A stretch of 7,823 bases of DNA. It comes from Rikenellaceae bacterium. Lineage in GTDB: Bacteria; Bacteroidota; Bacteroidia; Bacteroidales; Rikenellaceae. Positions 1-7,823 of the stretch are shown here, piece by piece. The position numbers were made by a program, and so were the translations under genes. The DNA lies in NCBI GenBank assembly GCA_031286025.1, contig JAITVB010000171.1, positions 1-7,823 on the forward strand. The letters are read 5' to 3'. The notes below the pieces were generated by a model. That model was not told the DNA's origin. It made no database searches and was given only the letters and a program-made list of their open reading frames with translations. How positions within the stretch are numbered: position 1 is the first letter of the stretch; each line of letters begins with the position of its first letter.

Positions 1-987
1 CAGTCCGAAGGGGGCGTTGAACCCGCGCCGGTCGTCGAACTGTAACCAGGCTGCATCGTACTTGCCGCCGTCGGGCAGGTTGAAATACCACGGAATGAAG
101 CCGATCGCCTCACGTACCTTGGCCAACGTGTCGCCCTGTTGGAAAGATTCGAAGAATTTTTCTTCATCGTTCCACAACTTCGCCTGGATCAGGTTTTTCA
201 ATGTATCGGCTTTCCGCAGGAAATAGGCGGCGTCGGTATTGTTGCCCATCAGGGCGGCGGTTTTCGATAGGGCTGTCGCGTTGCCGTACATATAGCTGTT
301 GATCGTCGGGCGCTTGTTTTGCACGTTGCGTCCGCCACTGGCCGACTCCTCCATCCCGTCCGACACGTCGCGCTGCCAGAACAGGCCGTCGCTCAGTCGT
401 TTTTCTCTTTCCCACCGCGCATAGTCGGCTTTCAGGAGCGGATACATATAGGTCAAAAAATCCCTGTCGTTGTTTACGAGATAGGCGTTCCACAGCGCAT
501 CGGGCGCCCAACTGCTGAAGGCGTGGAGTTTCGACATCGGTCCGCCGTCGTTGCCCGTGTACCAAACGTTCAGGTACTCTTCGAGCAGGGTTTTGTCGTG
601 CAGCCAACGCATTTCGTAGACGTGGTGGCCGATGGCACAGGCGATCATGTTGTAATTGTCGGCGTGGGGGCGGCTCACCAGAAACTCGCTCACCACCCGG
701 CCCGTGGGCGTGTCGATGATGTGTTTGCGGAACGACCACCAACGGAAATAGTAAATTTCCCGAAAATTATCCTGCGGGCAGTCAAACAGCGGAATATTCC
801 GTTCCATCCAGTTCCAGGCCTCTTCGTTCGAAATGGCGTTGGTGATGTTAGGTTCTTCCATTCGGTTGAAGTAGTCGACATAGCGTTTGTAGTCGGCCGT
901 TTTCAGTACGGCGGGCTGCTGCGCCGCGAGGCTTCCGGCGGCCAATGCCAAGAGAGCGGCAAGGCAAAAAATTCGGGAATTTTTCAT
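1..987 (-). CDS. Secreted MGH1-like (alpha/alpha)6-barrel glycoside hydrolase, 3' end cut by window edge
   Basis: The visible 329 residues start with a signal peptide: Lys2 and Arg5, a hydrophobic stretch to about residue 18, and a likely signal peptidase cut in AGSLAAQQ near residues 21-24, so the enzyme is exported. The rest is rich in Trp, Tyr and helices. REIYYFRWW (76-84) resembles the trehalase/GH63-type FREFYYWDSYW signature. The segment around 205-220, with D207, D210, E213, E214 and a Gly-Gly-Arg end, resembles the region that carries the general-acid Asp in the trehalase/GH63/mannosylglycerate-hydrolase clan. The fragment breaks off at NAPFGL, probably in the catalytic domain, so the second catalytic acid and any C-terminal domain are unseen. 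The start is the ATG at 985-987, the only one giving a signal peptide. It lies 39 bases after the ftsE stop, with no visible promoter or Shine-Dalgarno, so read-through from upstream is likely. Family assignment is from remembered motifs; the substrate is unknown. No SusC/SusD genes are visible. Confidence 0.78.
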   Translation of the reverse strand, partial: MKNSRIFCLAALLALAAGSLAAQQPAVLKTADYKRYVDYFNRMEEPNITNAISNEEAWNWMERNIPLFDCPQDNFREIYYFRWWSFRKHIIDTPTGRVVSEFLVSRPHADNYNMIACAIGHHVYEMRWLHDKTLLEEYLNVWYTGNDGGPMSKLHAFSSWAPDALWNAYLVNNDRDFLTYMYPLLKADYARWEREKRLSDGLFWQRDVSDGMEESASGGRNVQNKRPTINSYMYGNATALSKTAALMGNNTDAAYFLRKADTLKNLIQAKLWNDEEKFFESFQQGDTLAKVREAIGFIPWYFNLPDGGKYDAAWLQFDDRRGFNAPFGL

Positions 988-1026
988 ATCGGTTCTGGTT
1001 TATCGGTCGGATGACTATTCGGTGGG

Positions 1027-1842
1027 CTAGGCAGGGGGCTCTTCTGCGGAGGAAGGGTTCGGTCGGTCGAAGCCTGTCGTGTCGTCTGAAAATTCGGGAA
1101 GATTGTCTGGATCGGGTTCAAAAGTATCAGTCGTGCGGCCAAAAATGTGCTGCACATCGATATCCTCGATGCGGCCCTGGGCGAAACGAAGCGTGCGCGA
1201 GGGGAAATTGTGGATATTGGTAATGTTGTGGGTCGCCATCACCACCGAGCAACCCGTGGTACGGATCGCATCGTCGAAGATGCGCATAATGAGTTCGGCG
1301 GCGGCCGGGTCGAGGTTGCCCGTCGGTTCGTCGGCCAAGATCACTTCCGGATGGTTCAGCAGGGCGCGGGCGATCGACAAACGTTGCTGTTCGCCGCCCG
1401 ACAATTGGAATGGCATTCGGTAGGCCTTGTGGCCCAAATCGACCAAGCCGAGGACTTCTTCGATACGCCGTTCGATCTTCGATTCTTCCGTCCACTCGGT
1501 AGCCCGCAGCACAAACCGCAGGTTCTCGTAGACATTCCGGTCGGCCAACAGCTGAAAATCCTGAAAAACGATGCCCAACCGGCGGCGCAACAGGGGCACT
1601 TCGCGCGGACGCAAGTGGCGCAGGTCATAACCTGCGATCCGTCCTTCGCCCGTCTGTAGCGGCAGGTCGGCGTAGAGCGTTTTCAGAAAGGAACTTTTGC
1701 CGCTTCCCACCCGGCCGATCAAATAGACCAATTCGCCTTTGCCGATCGCCACATTGACGTTCGACAGGATCAGGTCGCTCTCGCGGCCCGAATCGCCGGG
1801 ATGGTAGATCGCAGCTCCCCTCAGTTCTATTACGGAATTCAT
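1027..1842 (-). CDS. ftsE: FtsE-like cell-division ABC transporter ATPase with acidic C-terminal tail
   Basis: A 271-residue ABC ATPase with every nucleotide-binding motif intact: Walker A GRVGSGKSS (43-51), Q-loop Gln94 in VFQDF, signature LSGGEQ (147-152), Walker B VILADEP (167-173) and switch His205. The sequence around the Q-loop (LGIVFQDFQLLADRNVYENL, 89-108) is typical of FtsE. FtsE pairs with the membrane protein FtsX and controls peptidoglycan hydrolases at the division site. No ftsX is adjacent; from memory, Bacteroidota usually encode it elsewhere. The protein runs about 35 residues past the usual ABC core: residues 236-271 hold 10 Asp/Glu, 7 Pro and only two Arg, probably disordered. 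I chose the ATG at 1842; an in-frame TTG at 1860 would add MRKNRK, which is less likely. The gene lies 94 bases after gyrB without a recognisable promoter. A LolD/MacB-type exporter ATPase is the main alternative, less likely because no permease is nearby. Confidence 0.85.
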   Translation of the reverse strand: MNSVIELRGAAIYHPGDSGRESDLILSNVNVAIGKGELVYLIGRVGSGKSSFLKTLYADLPLQTGEGRIAGYDLRHLRPREVPLLRRRLGIVFQDFQLLADRNVYENLRFVLRATEWTEESKIERRIEEVLGLVDLGHKAYRMPFQLSGGEQQRLSIARALLNHPEVILADEPTGNLDPAAAELIMRIFDDAIRTTGCSVVMATHNITNIHNFPSRTLRFAQGRIEDIDVQHIFGRTTDTFEPDPDNLPEFSDDTTGFDRPNPSSAEEPPA

Positions 1843-1871
1843 TTTTCGATTTTTTCGCAAAAAGTTGTTGT

Positions 1872-1891
1872 GCCGCGGGGTAACTCGCGGC
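1872..1891 (-). other. GC-rich stem-loop between gyrB and ftsE
   Basis: In the minus-strand transcript GCCGCG and CGCGGC form a perfect 6-bp stem with an 8-base loop, 45 bases after the gyrB stop. A run of five T follows only after an eight-base gap (1863-1859), which is too far for a standard intrinsic terminator. It may be a weak terminator, an attenuator or an mRNA-processing/stability hairpin that lowers ftsE expression relative to gyrB. Structure is seen; function is inference. Confidence 0.4.
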
Positions 1892-1936
1892 CCCGGTCGA
1901 TCGCCTCGTAAGGTTTCCCTTTGTTCGTAATCCGGG

Positions 1937-4116
<2,180 letters not shown>

Positions 4117-4170
4117 GGCTGTTAAGATTTACTCGATCGCCTTGCCAATAATCGGGATCGTTCAATTTTT

Positions 4171-5523
4171 TCAGCGTCGTGCGAGGGTCATTTTCCGTAG
4201 GCTGCGGCGATAGCGGCGGATAAGGAGGACGGCGGCCGTGGTCAGCCCGAAAACAAAGCCCGCCCAAAGTCCAACGGGGCCCAACCCCAACGGGAAAGCC
4301 AACAGGTAAGCCATCGGCAGGTTGATCACGATGTAGGCGAAAAAGGCGACCACCATCGGCCCCCGGACATCCTTGATCCCGCGCAGCATCCCGAGGGTGA
4401 CGGCCTGCAGCCCGTCCGAAATCTCGAAGACGGCGCCTACGATCAACAGTTGTACCGCCAAGGCGATCACTGCCGGATCGGGCGTAAACGCCGCAGCGAT
4501 CCCATGACGGAAAACCACGAAAAGGCCGCCCATCGTCGCCATATAGACGATCGTCAGGTGATAGGCTGCCGTCGATACCCGGCGCACAGCCCGCAGGTCG
4601 CCCCGGCCCGCCTCGTGGCTGATGCGGATAGTCGCCGCCGAAGCGATGCCCCCGACGGTAAGGAACGACATCGTGACCATTTGCAGTGCGATCTGGCTCG
4701 CCGCCAACGGCACCGCGCCGAACCAACCCATCATAATGGCCGTGAGCGAGAAGGCGGTCACCTCCATCAGCATCTGCATGGCGATCGGAAACCCCATTTT
4801 CCCGAGTGCAGCAACCCGGGCCATTGAAAAATGTTCGCGGCGGAAAAAGGCGAAATAGCGGCGGTAAGAGTTTTTATGAAGCATGTAAACACAGAAGGCC
4901 GCAGGCATCAACGCGCGCGAAACGAACGTCGCCAATCCGGCCCCGGCCACCCCCATGGCCGGGGCGCCGAAATTACCGTAGATGAATATGTAGTTGAGGA
5001 TGATATTCAACACGTTGGTTCCGATCGTGATCCACATGGCCACCCGCGTGTTCCCGAGCCCCTCCAAAAACTGCCGGAAGGCGTTAAACAGCATAAAGGG
5101 CACGATCGACAACAGCAGGTAGTTGTAGTAGGGCATCGCCAACTCGATCACCACTTCTTCCTGTCCCATGTAGGGGAATGCCCGCGAAACGCCCCATAGC
5201 GCAAGGGTGAGCGCAATCCCCACCAACAGGTTGAGCATAAGTGAATTCTGGAAGAAATGGGCCGAATCGCGTCGTGTGCCGCGTTTTACGAAGAGCTGAC
5301 CGATGATCGGCGTCAGCCCGAACGACACACCGATACCGAGTACCATCCCGTTCCAGAAGATCGCTCCGCCGAAAGCGGCAGCCGCCAGTTCGGTCGCCCC
5401 TAACCGGCCTACCATCACGTTGTCGGCCATCTGTACGAAGACCTGTCCTGCCTGGGCGAGAATTACCGGCAGCGCCAACGTCAGCGTCTTTTTGTATTCG
5501 GGAATATATTTTTTGAAGTTCAT
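4171..5523 (-). CDS. MATE-family multidrug/cation antiporter, NorM-like
   Basis: A 450-residue, very hydrophobic inner-membrane protein, the usual MATE length, with segments consistent with 12 helices in two six-helix halves. MATE pumps export cationic drugs or metabolites in exchange for Na+ or H+. The N-terminal half has ALPVILAQAGQVFVQMADNV (17-36), FRQFLEGLGNTR (149-160) and GVAGAGLAT (191-199). The C-terminal half mirrors it with LGKMGFPIAMQMLMEV (240-255) and MLRGIKDVRGP (379-389). Asp34, Glu254 and Asp370 lie where NorM-type MATEs have their three cation-coupling acids (Asp36, Glu255 and Asp371 in the Vibrio NorM numbering that I recall), which favours Na+ coupling, by inference. A basic tail (RRYRRSLRK) follows the last helix, on the cytoplasmic side. 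The ATG at 5523 is preferred: an ATG at 5622 would add 33 Arg/Cys-rich residues across the promoter. It is a single-gene unit; the native substrate cannot be read from sequence. Confidence 0.95.
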   Translation of the reverse strand: MNFKKYIPEYKKTLTLALPVILAQAGQVFVQMADNVMVGRLGATELAAAAFGGAIFWNGMVLGIGVSFGLTPIIGQLFVKRGTRRDSAHFFQNSLMLNLLVGIALTLALWGVSRAFPYMGQEEVVIELAMPYYNYLLLSIVPFMLFNAFRQFLEGLGNTRVAMWITIGTNVLNIILNYIFIYGNFGAPAMGVAGAGLATFVSRALMPAAFCVYMLHKNSYRRYFAFFRREHFSMARVAALGKMGFPIAMQMLMEVTAFSLTAIMMGWFGAVPLAASQIALQMVTMSFLTVGGIASAATIRISHEAGRGDLRAVRRVSTAAYHLTIVYMATMGGLFVVFRHGIAAAFTPDPAVIALAVQLLIVGAVFEISDGLQAVTLGMLRGIKDVRGPMVVAFFAYIVINLPMAYLLAFPLGLGPVGLWAGFVFGLTTAAVLLIRRYRRSLRKMTLARR

Positions 5524-5763
5524 GCGGTCGGCAAAGATAGCAAATTTATAGGTGTCGCCGAAAAAACGTCTCGCTTCTCTCCACTTACGACACACAACAG
5601 AAAGACAGACACTGACATGCACCTCTAACGCCGACAGGCGCAGGGTAAACCGAAGTCGCTGCGGAGCAACGGGCGAGTTTTCCGAATAATGATATCACCC
5701 GGTCGGGAAAATTCAAACTATTGCGCTATCGCGAAAAAGAATCCGCAACGCGATGATCGCCAA
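5524..5763. other. Intergenic region between serine acetyltransferase and MATE genes
   Basis: No gene or RNA is recognised here beyond the promoter at 5532-5563. Small dyads occur after the acetyltransferase stop: GCGAT/ATCGC around 5750-5760; ATCGCG (5728-5733) with CGCGAT (5749-5754), 15-base loop; GTTGCT/AGCGAC (5670-5655, one G-U pair, 4-base loop); and CGCC/GGCG (5629-5640). None is followed by a T-run in the transcript direction, so the acetyltransferase has no clear intrinsic terminator. Confidence 0.45.
5532..5563 (-). promoter_or_regulatory. Tandem Bacteroidota-type promoter of the MATE gene
   Basis: On the minus strand two -7 boxes match TAnnTTTG: TAAATTTG (5548-5541) and TATCTTTG (5539-5532), one base apart. 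The second has TTTC (5563-5560), one base off the -33 consensus TTTG, at a 20-base spacing as in the gyrB promoter. Use of TATCTTTG would start transcription near 5526-5525, leaving a leader of about two bases before ATG 5523. Use of TAAATTTG would leave about 11 bases. Confidence 0.65.
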
Positions 5764-6567
5764 TTATTTGATAGCGGTCGTCGGCTTATGATAGACCTTT
5801 GATCCCGCCGGTACCGATTCGGTCAACCATACATTCCCCCCAATAATCGTCCCGCGTCCGATCACCGTATCGCCTCCGAGGATCGTCGCTCCGGAATAAA
5901 CGATAACATCGTCTTCAATCGTCGGATGACGCTTTACTCCGGACAAGTCTTTGTCTACATAATGCGCCCCAAGCGTTACTCCCTGGTAGATTTTTACATT
6001 CCTGCCGATTACGGTGGTTTCACCGATCACGATCCCCGTCCCGTGGTCGATATAAAAATGAGGACCGATCGTCGCGCCGGGATGAATGTCGATCCCCGTC
6101 TGGCTGTGGGCATATTCCGAGATCACACGCGGCAGGATCGGCACCTGCAACTCGTAAAGCACGTGTGCAAACCGGTAAACTGATATTGCATAAAATCCAG
6201 GATAGCAGATGATTACCTCTTCTTTACCGTGCGCGGCCGGGTCGGATGCGCAATACATGTCGGCATCTTTCATCAAGCGGGCATAGAGCAGCGGCACGGC
6301 CTCGAAAAAATTCCGCACCACTTCTCCGCATGGCAGGTTTTGCCCGATGATCAACGGTTGCATAATGTCGAGCAATTCGTCCTGCAACTCTTCCCACCGC
6401 ACCTCGATCTGTCTGAGTGTGATGTACTTGTTGTCGCGTACGGGGAAAAGCGTGTTGATCAGTTTGTCGATAAACGCACGCGTTTTGACCATCGAAGGCA
6501 CTTCCTGATAAAAGGCCTCGGTCATCTTGTGCAGGCGTTTCGGGAATTTTTCGATGATCTCACTCAT
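5764..6567 (-). CDS. cysE: Serine O-acetyltransferase (SatA/EpsC type)
   Basis: Transfers acetyl from acetyl-CoA to L-serine, giving O-acetylserine, the committed step of cysteine synthesis, in the cytoplasm. The 267 residues comprise a helical N-terminal domain (about 1-150) and a left-handed beta-helix of hexapeptide repeats (about 155-258): IHPGATIG (161-168), IDHGTGIVIGETTVIG (173-188), VKIYQGVTLGA (191-201). Catalytic Asp160 (in GIDIHP) and His175 (in DHGTG) are 15 residues apart, as Asp143/His158 are in E. coli CysE. The protein ends shortly after the beta-helix in KPTTAIK rather than the flexible tail ending in Ile that inserts into CysK in the enterobacterial cysteine synthase complex, so complex formation is uncertain. 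No cysK/cysM is in view. The ATG at 6567 overlaps the thrC stop in an ATGA, implying translational coupling and a shared promoter upstream. Generic hexapeptide acyltransferase is a poor alternative given the CysE-specific motifs. NCBI often labels this type epsC. Confidence 0.94.
   Translation of the reverse strand: MSEIIEKFPKRLHKMTEAFYQEVPSMVKTRAFIDKLINTLFPVRDNKYITLRQIEVRWEELQDELLDIMQPLIIGQNLPCGEVVRNFFEAVPLLYARLMKDADMYCASDPAAHGKEEVIICYPGFYAISVYRFAHVLYELQVPILPRVISEYAHSQTGIDIHPGATIGPHFYIDHGTGIVIGETTVIGRNVKIYQGVTLGAHYVDKDLSGVKRHPTIEDDVIVYSGATILGGDTVIGRGTIIGGNVWLTESVPAGSKVYHKPTTAIK
6564..6567 (-). promoter_or_regulatory. ATGA stop/start overlap coupling thrC and cysE
   Basis: The minus strand reads ...CAG TTC CCA TGA for the end of thrC, and the ATG of the acetyltransferase shares the ATGA. 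Such four-base overlaps allow a terminating ribosome to reinitiate, so the second gene would be made in proportion to the first. No promoter or Shine-Dalgarno is seen just upstream. Confidence 0.8.
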
Positions 6568-7823
6568 GGGAACTGACGTTTTTCAAGAAAATTACGGAAA
6601 TCGGCATACTCCCGGCTCATCGGGATGCTCTGCTTTTTCCCTTTCATAAACTCGGCCAGTTTTGTTGGGATCTCGACAGGTTCGCCGATGATTTTTTCGA
6701 CCGTGTCGAGGAATTTGGCCGGGTGGGCGGTCTCCAGAAACAGGCCGGTTTCGTCCGATTCGAGGCCGTCGACCAACGATTGGTAACCGCACGCGCCGTG
6801 AGGGTCGAGCAAATAGCGCGTTTCGGTATATGTTTTTTGTATGGTGTTGATTATCTGATCGTCGTCGTATCGACACCCCGAGATATCCTGCACGATTCGG
6901 GCGTGTGAATTGTCATACAGATCGAGGATCCGGACGGAGTTGCTCGGGTCGCCGACGTCCATCGCGTTGGCCAGGGTGGCGACCGATTCGCGCGGTTCGT
7001 ACAACCCCGTGCGGAGGTAATTCAAAAATATGTCGTTACGGTTGTTGGCAGCAATAAAACGCCTAATCGGCAAACCCATCCGACGGGCAAATAATCCGGC
7101 GGTGATGTTGCCGAAGTTTCCGCAGGGAACGCTTACAACCAACTTGTCGGCTTTCCCGATGCGATCGAGTTGGGCGTAGGCCCAAAAGTAATAAAACGCC
7201 TGTGGCAGGAAGCGTGCCACGTTGATCGAATTGGCTGAAGATAAATTAAAGCGTTTGTTTAATTCTTCGTCCAGAAATGCCGATTTAACAAGGCGTTGAC
7301 AGTCGTCAAAAGTTCCGTCTACCTCTATGGCGGTGATGTTTCGCCCGAGCGTCGTAAACTGTTTTTCCTGAATCTCGCTCACCTTGCCTTCGGGGTAAAG
7401 CACAACCACATCAATGCCCGATACACCGAGAAAACCGTTGGCGACGGCGCTTCCCGTATCGCCCGAGGTGGCCACGATTACGCTCACCCGCTTCTGCCGG
7501 CCGCTCTGTTCGATGAAGTGGGCAAGCATCCGCGCCATAAAGCGTGCGCCGACGTCCTTAAAGGCAAGTGTCGGGCCGTGGAACAACTCAAGGGCGTAAA
7601 TGTTGCTGCTCACCGTTACAACCGGTGTGTCGAAATCGAGCGCATCGTAAACGATCTCGTGGAGCTTTTCAGGCGGAATGTCCTCGCCGAAAAAGGCCGA
7701 TGCCACGTCAAAGGCCACTTGTTGGAACGTACGGTTTTTCATTTCTCCGAAAAACGTGTCTGGCAGCCGCTCTATGCGTTCGGGCATGTAGAGCCCTTTG
7801 TCGGGCGCAAGGCCCTTGACGAC
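6564..7823 (-). CDS. thrC: Threonine synthase, N-terminus beyond the window
   Basis: PLP-dependent enzyme converting O-phospho-L-homoserine to L-threonine, the last step of the pathway. The open frame runs through the right window edge: the last 36 bases read KGLAPDKGLY in frame ahead of the Met at 7787, a conserved part of the family N-terminus. That Met is therefore internal, and roughly 15-20 residues are missing. Of the 419 visible residues, Lys89 in HGPTLAFKD is the PLP Schiff-base lysine, TSGDTGSAV (119-127) is the conserved catalytic/phosphate loop, SSANSINVARFLPQ (195-208) follows, and PCGNFGN (233-239) is the glycine-rich PLP-phosphate loop. The domain order matches the bacterial class near 430 residues (E. 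coli/yeast-like), not the SAM-activated plant class. It overlaps cysE by four bases (ATGA). In Bacteroidales, as I recall, thrC follows thrA and a phosphoglycerate-mutase-like homoserine kinase; those would lie beyond the window. Confidence 0.97.
   Translation of the reverse strand, partial: VVKGLAPDKGLYMPERIERLPDTFFGEMKNRTFQQVAFDVASAFFGEDIPPEKLHEIVYDALDFDTPVVTVSSNIYALELFHGPTLAFKDVGARFMARMLAHFIEQSGRQKRVSVIVATSGDTGSAVANGFLGVSGIDVVVLYPEGKVSEIQEKQFTTLGRNITAIEVDGTFDDCQRLVKSAFLDEELNKRFNLSSANSINVARFLPQAFYYFWAYAQLDRIGKADKLVVSVPCGNFGNITAGLFARRMGLPIRRFIAANNRNDIFLNYLRTGLYEPRESVATLANAMDVGDPSNSVRILDLYDNSHARIVQDISGCRYDDDQIINTIQKTYTETRYLLDPHGACGYQSLVDGLESDETGLFLETAHPAKFLDTVEKIIGEPVEIPTKLAEFMKGKKQSIPMSREYADFRNFLEKRQFP

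Noticed and set aside
319..1014. 231-residue plus-strand open frame
   Set aside because: It is antisense to the glycoside hydrolase, which has a signal peptide and family motifs; long antisense frames are common in GC-rich coding DNA.
1843..1860. TTG start at 1860 for ftsE
   Set aside because: It adds only MRKNRK before a good ATG; the ATG at 1842 begins right before the conserved first strand.
5524..5622. N-terminal extension of the MATE protein from the ATG at 5622
   Set aside because: The 33 extra residues are Arg/Cys-rich and unlike the family; the promoter boxes lie inside; the family start fits the ATG at 5523.
5524..5763. tRNA, riboswitch or small-RNA gene in the largest unexplained gap
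   Set aside because: No cloverleaf, no T-loop GGTTCGAATCC-like box, and no known riboswitch core is visible; only short unrelated dyads.

Overview
All six genes in this window lie on the minus strand. They look like core chromosome of a Bacteroidota bacterium. An Alistipes/Rikenellaceae-like gut anaerobe is my best guess, but that is inference. The reasons are: GyrB is the short (650-residue) Bacteroides-like form; the two best promoters carry the TAnnTTTG -7 box typical of this phylum; Shine-Dalgarno sequences are absent; base composition is GC-rich (mid-50s % by eye); and thrC, serine acetyltransferase, a NorM-type MATE pump and an FtsE-like ATPase without FtsX all resemble Bacteroidales homologues.

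Layout in the direction of transcription (high to low coordinates). (1) 7823-5764: threonine synthase (thrC, 5' end beyond the window), then serine O-acetyltransferase (cysE/epsC type), sharing an ATGA stop/start overlap. (2) 5763-5524: a 240-base gap with small dyads, no clear terminator, and a tandem promoter for the next gene. (3) 5523-4171: a MATE-family multidrug/cation antiporter, followed by a strong intrinsic terminator at 4034-4074. (4) 3944-3914: a phylum-type promoter driving gyrB (3889-1937). (5) After a 94-base gap holding a GC-rich stem-loop comes an FtsE-like ABC ATPase (1842-1027). After 39 more bases comes a secreted MGH1-like glycoside hydrolase (987 to beyond position 1).

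The thrC-cysE pair joins the last step of threonine synthesis to the committed step of cysteine synthesis in one transcript. The gyrB-ftsE-glycosidase series may be read from the gyrB promoter, since I see no convincing internal promoter, but the three functions are not related in any obvious way. The MATE gene looks like a single-gene unit with its own promoter and terminator.

I found no RNA genes, mobile elements, CRISPR arrays, phage genes or frameshifts, and no convincing new multi-gene system. The points most worth a second look are a perfect inverted repeat filling the spacer of the gyrB promoter, the almost leaderless tandem promoter of the MATE gene, the translationally coupled thrC-cysE pair, the acidic proline-rich tail on the orphan FtsE, and a marked excess of the palindrome CGATCG across the window.
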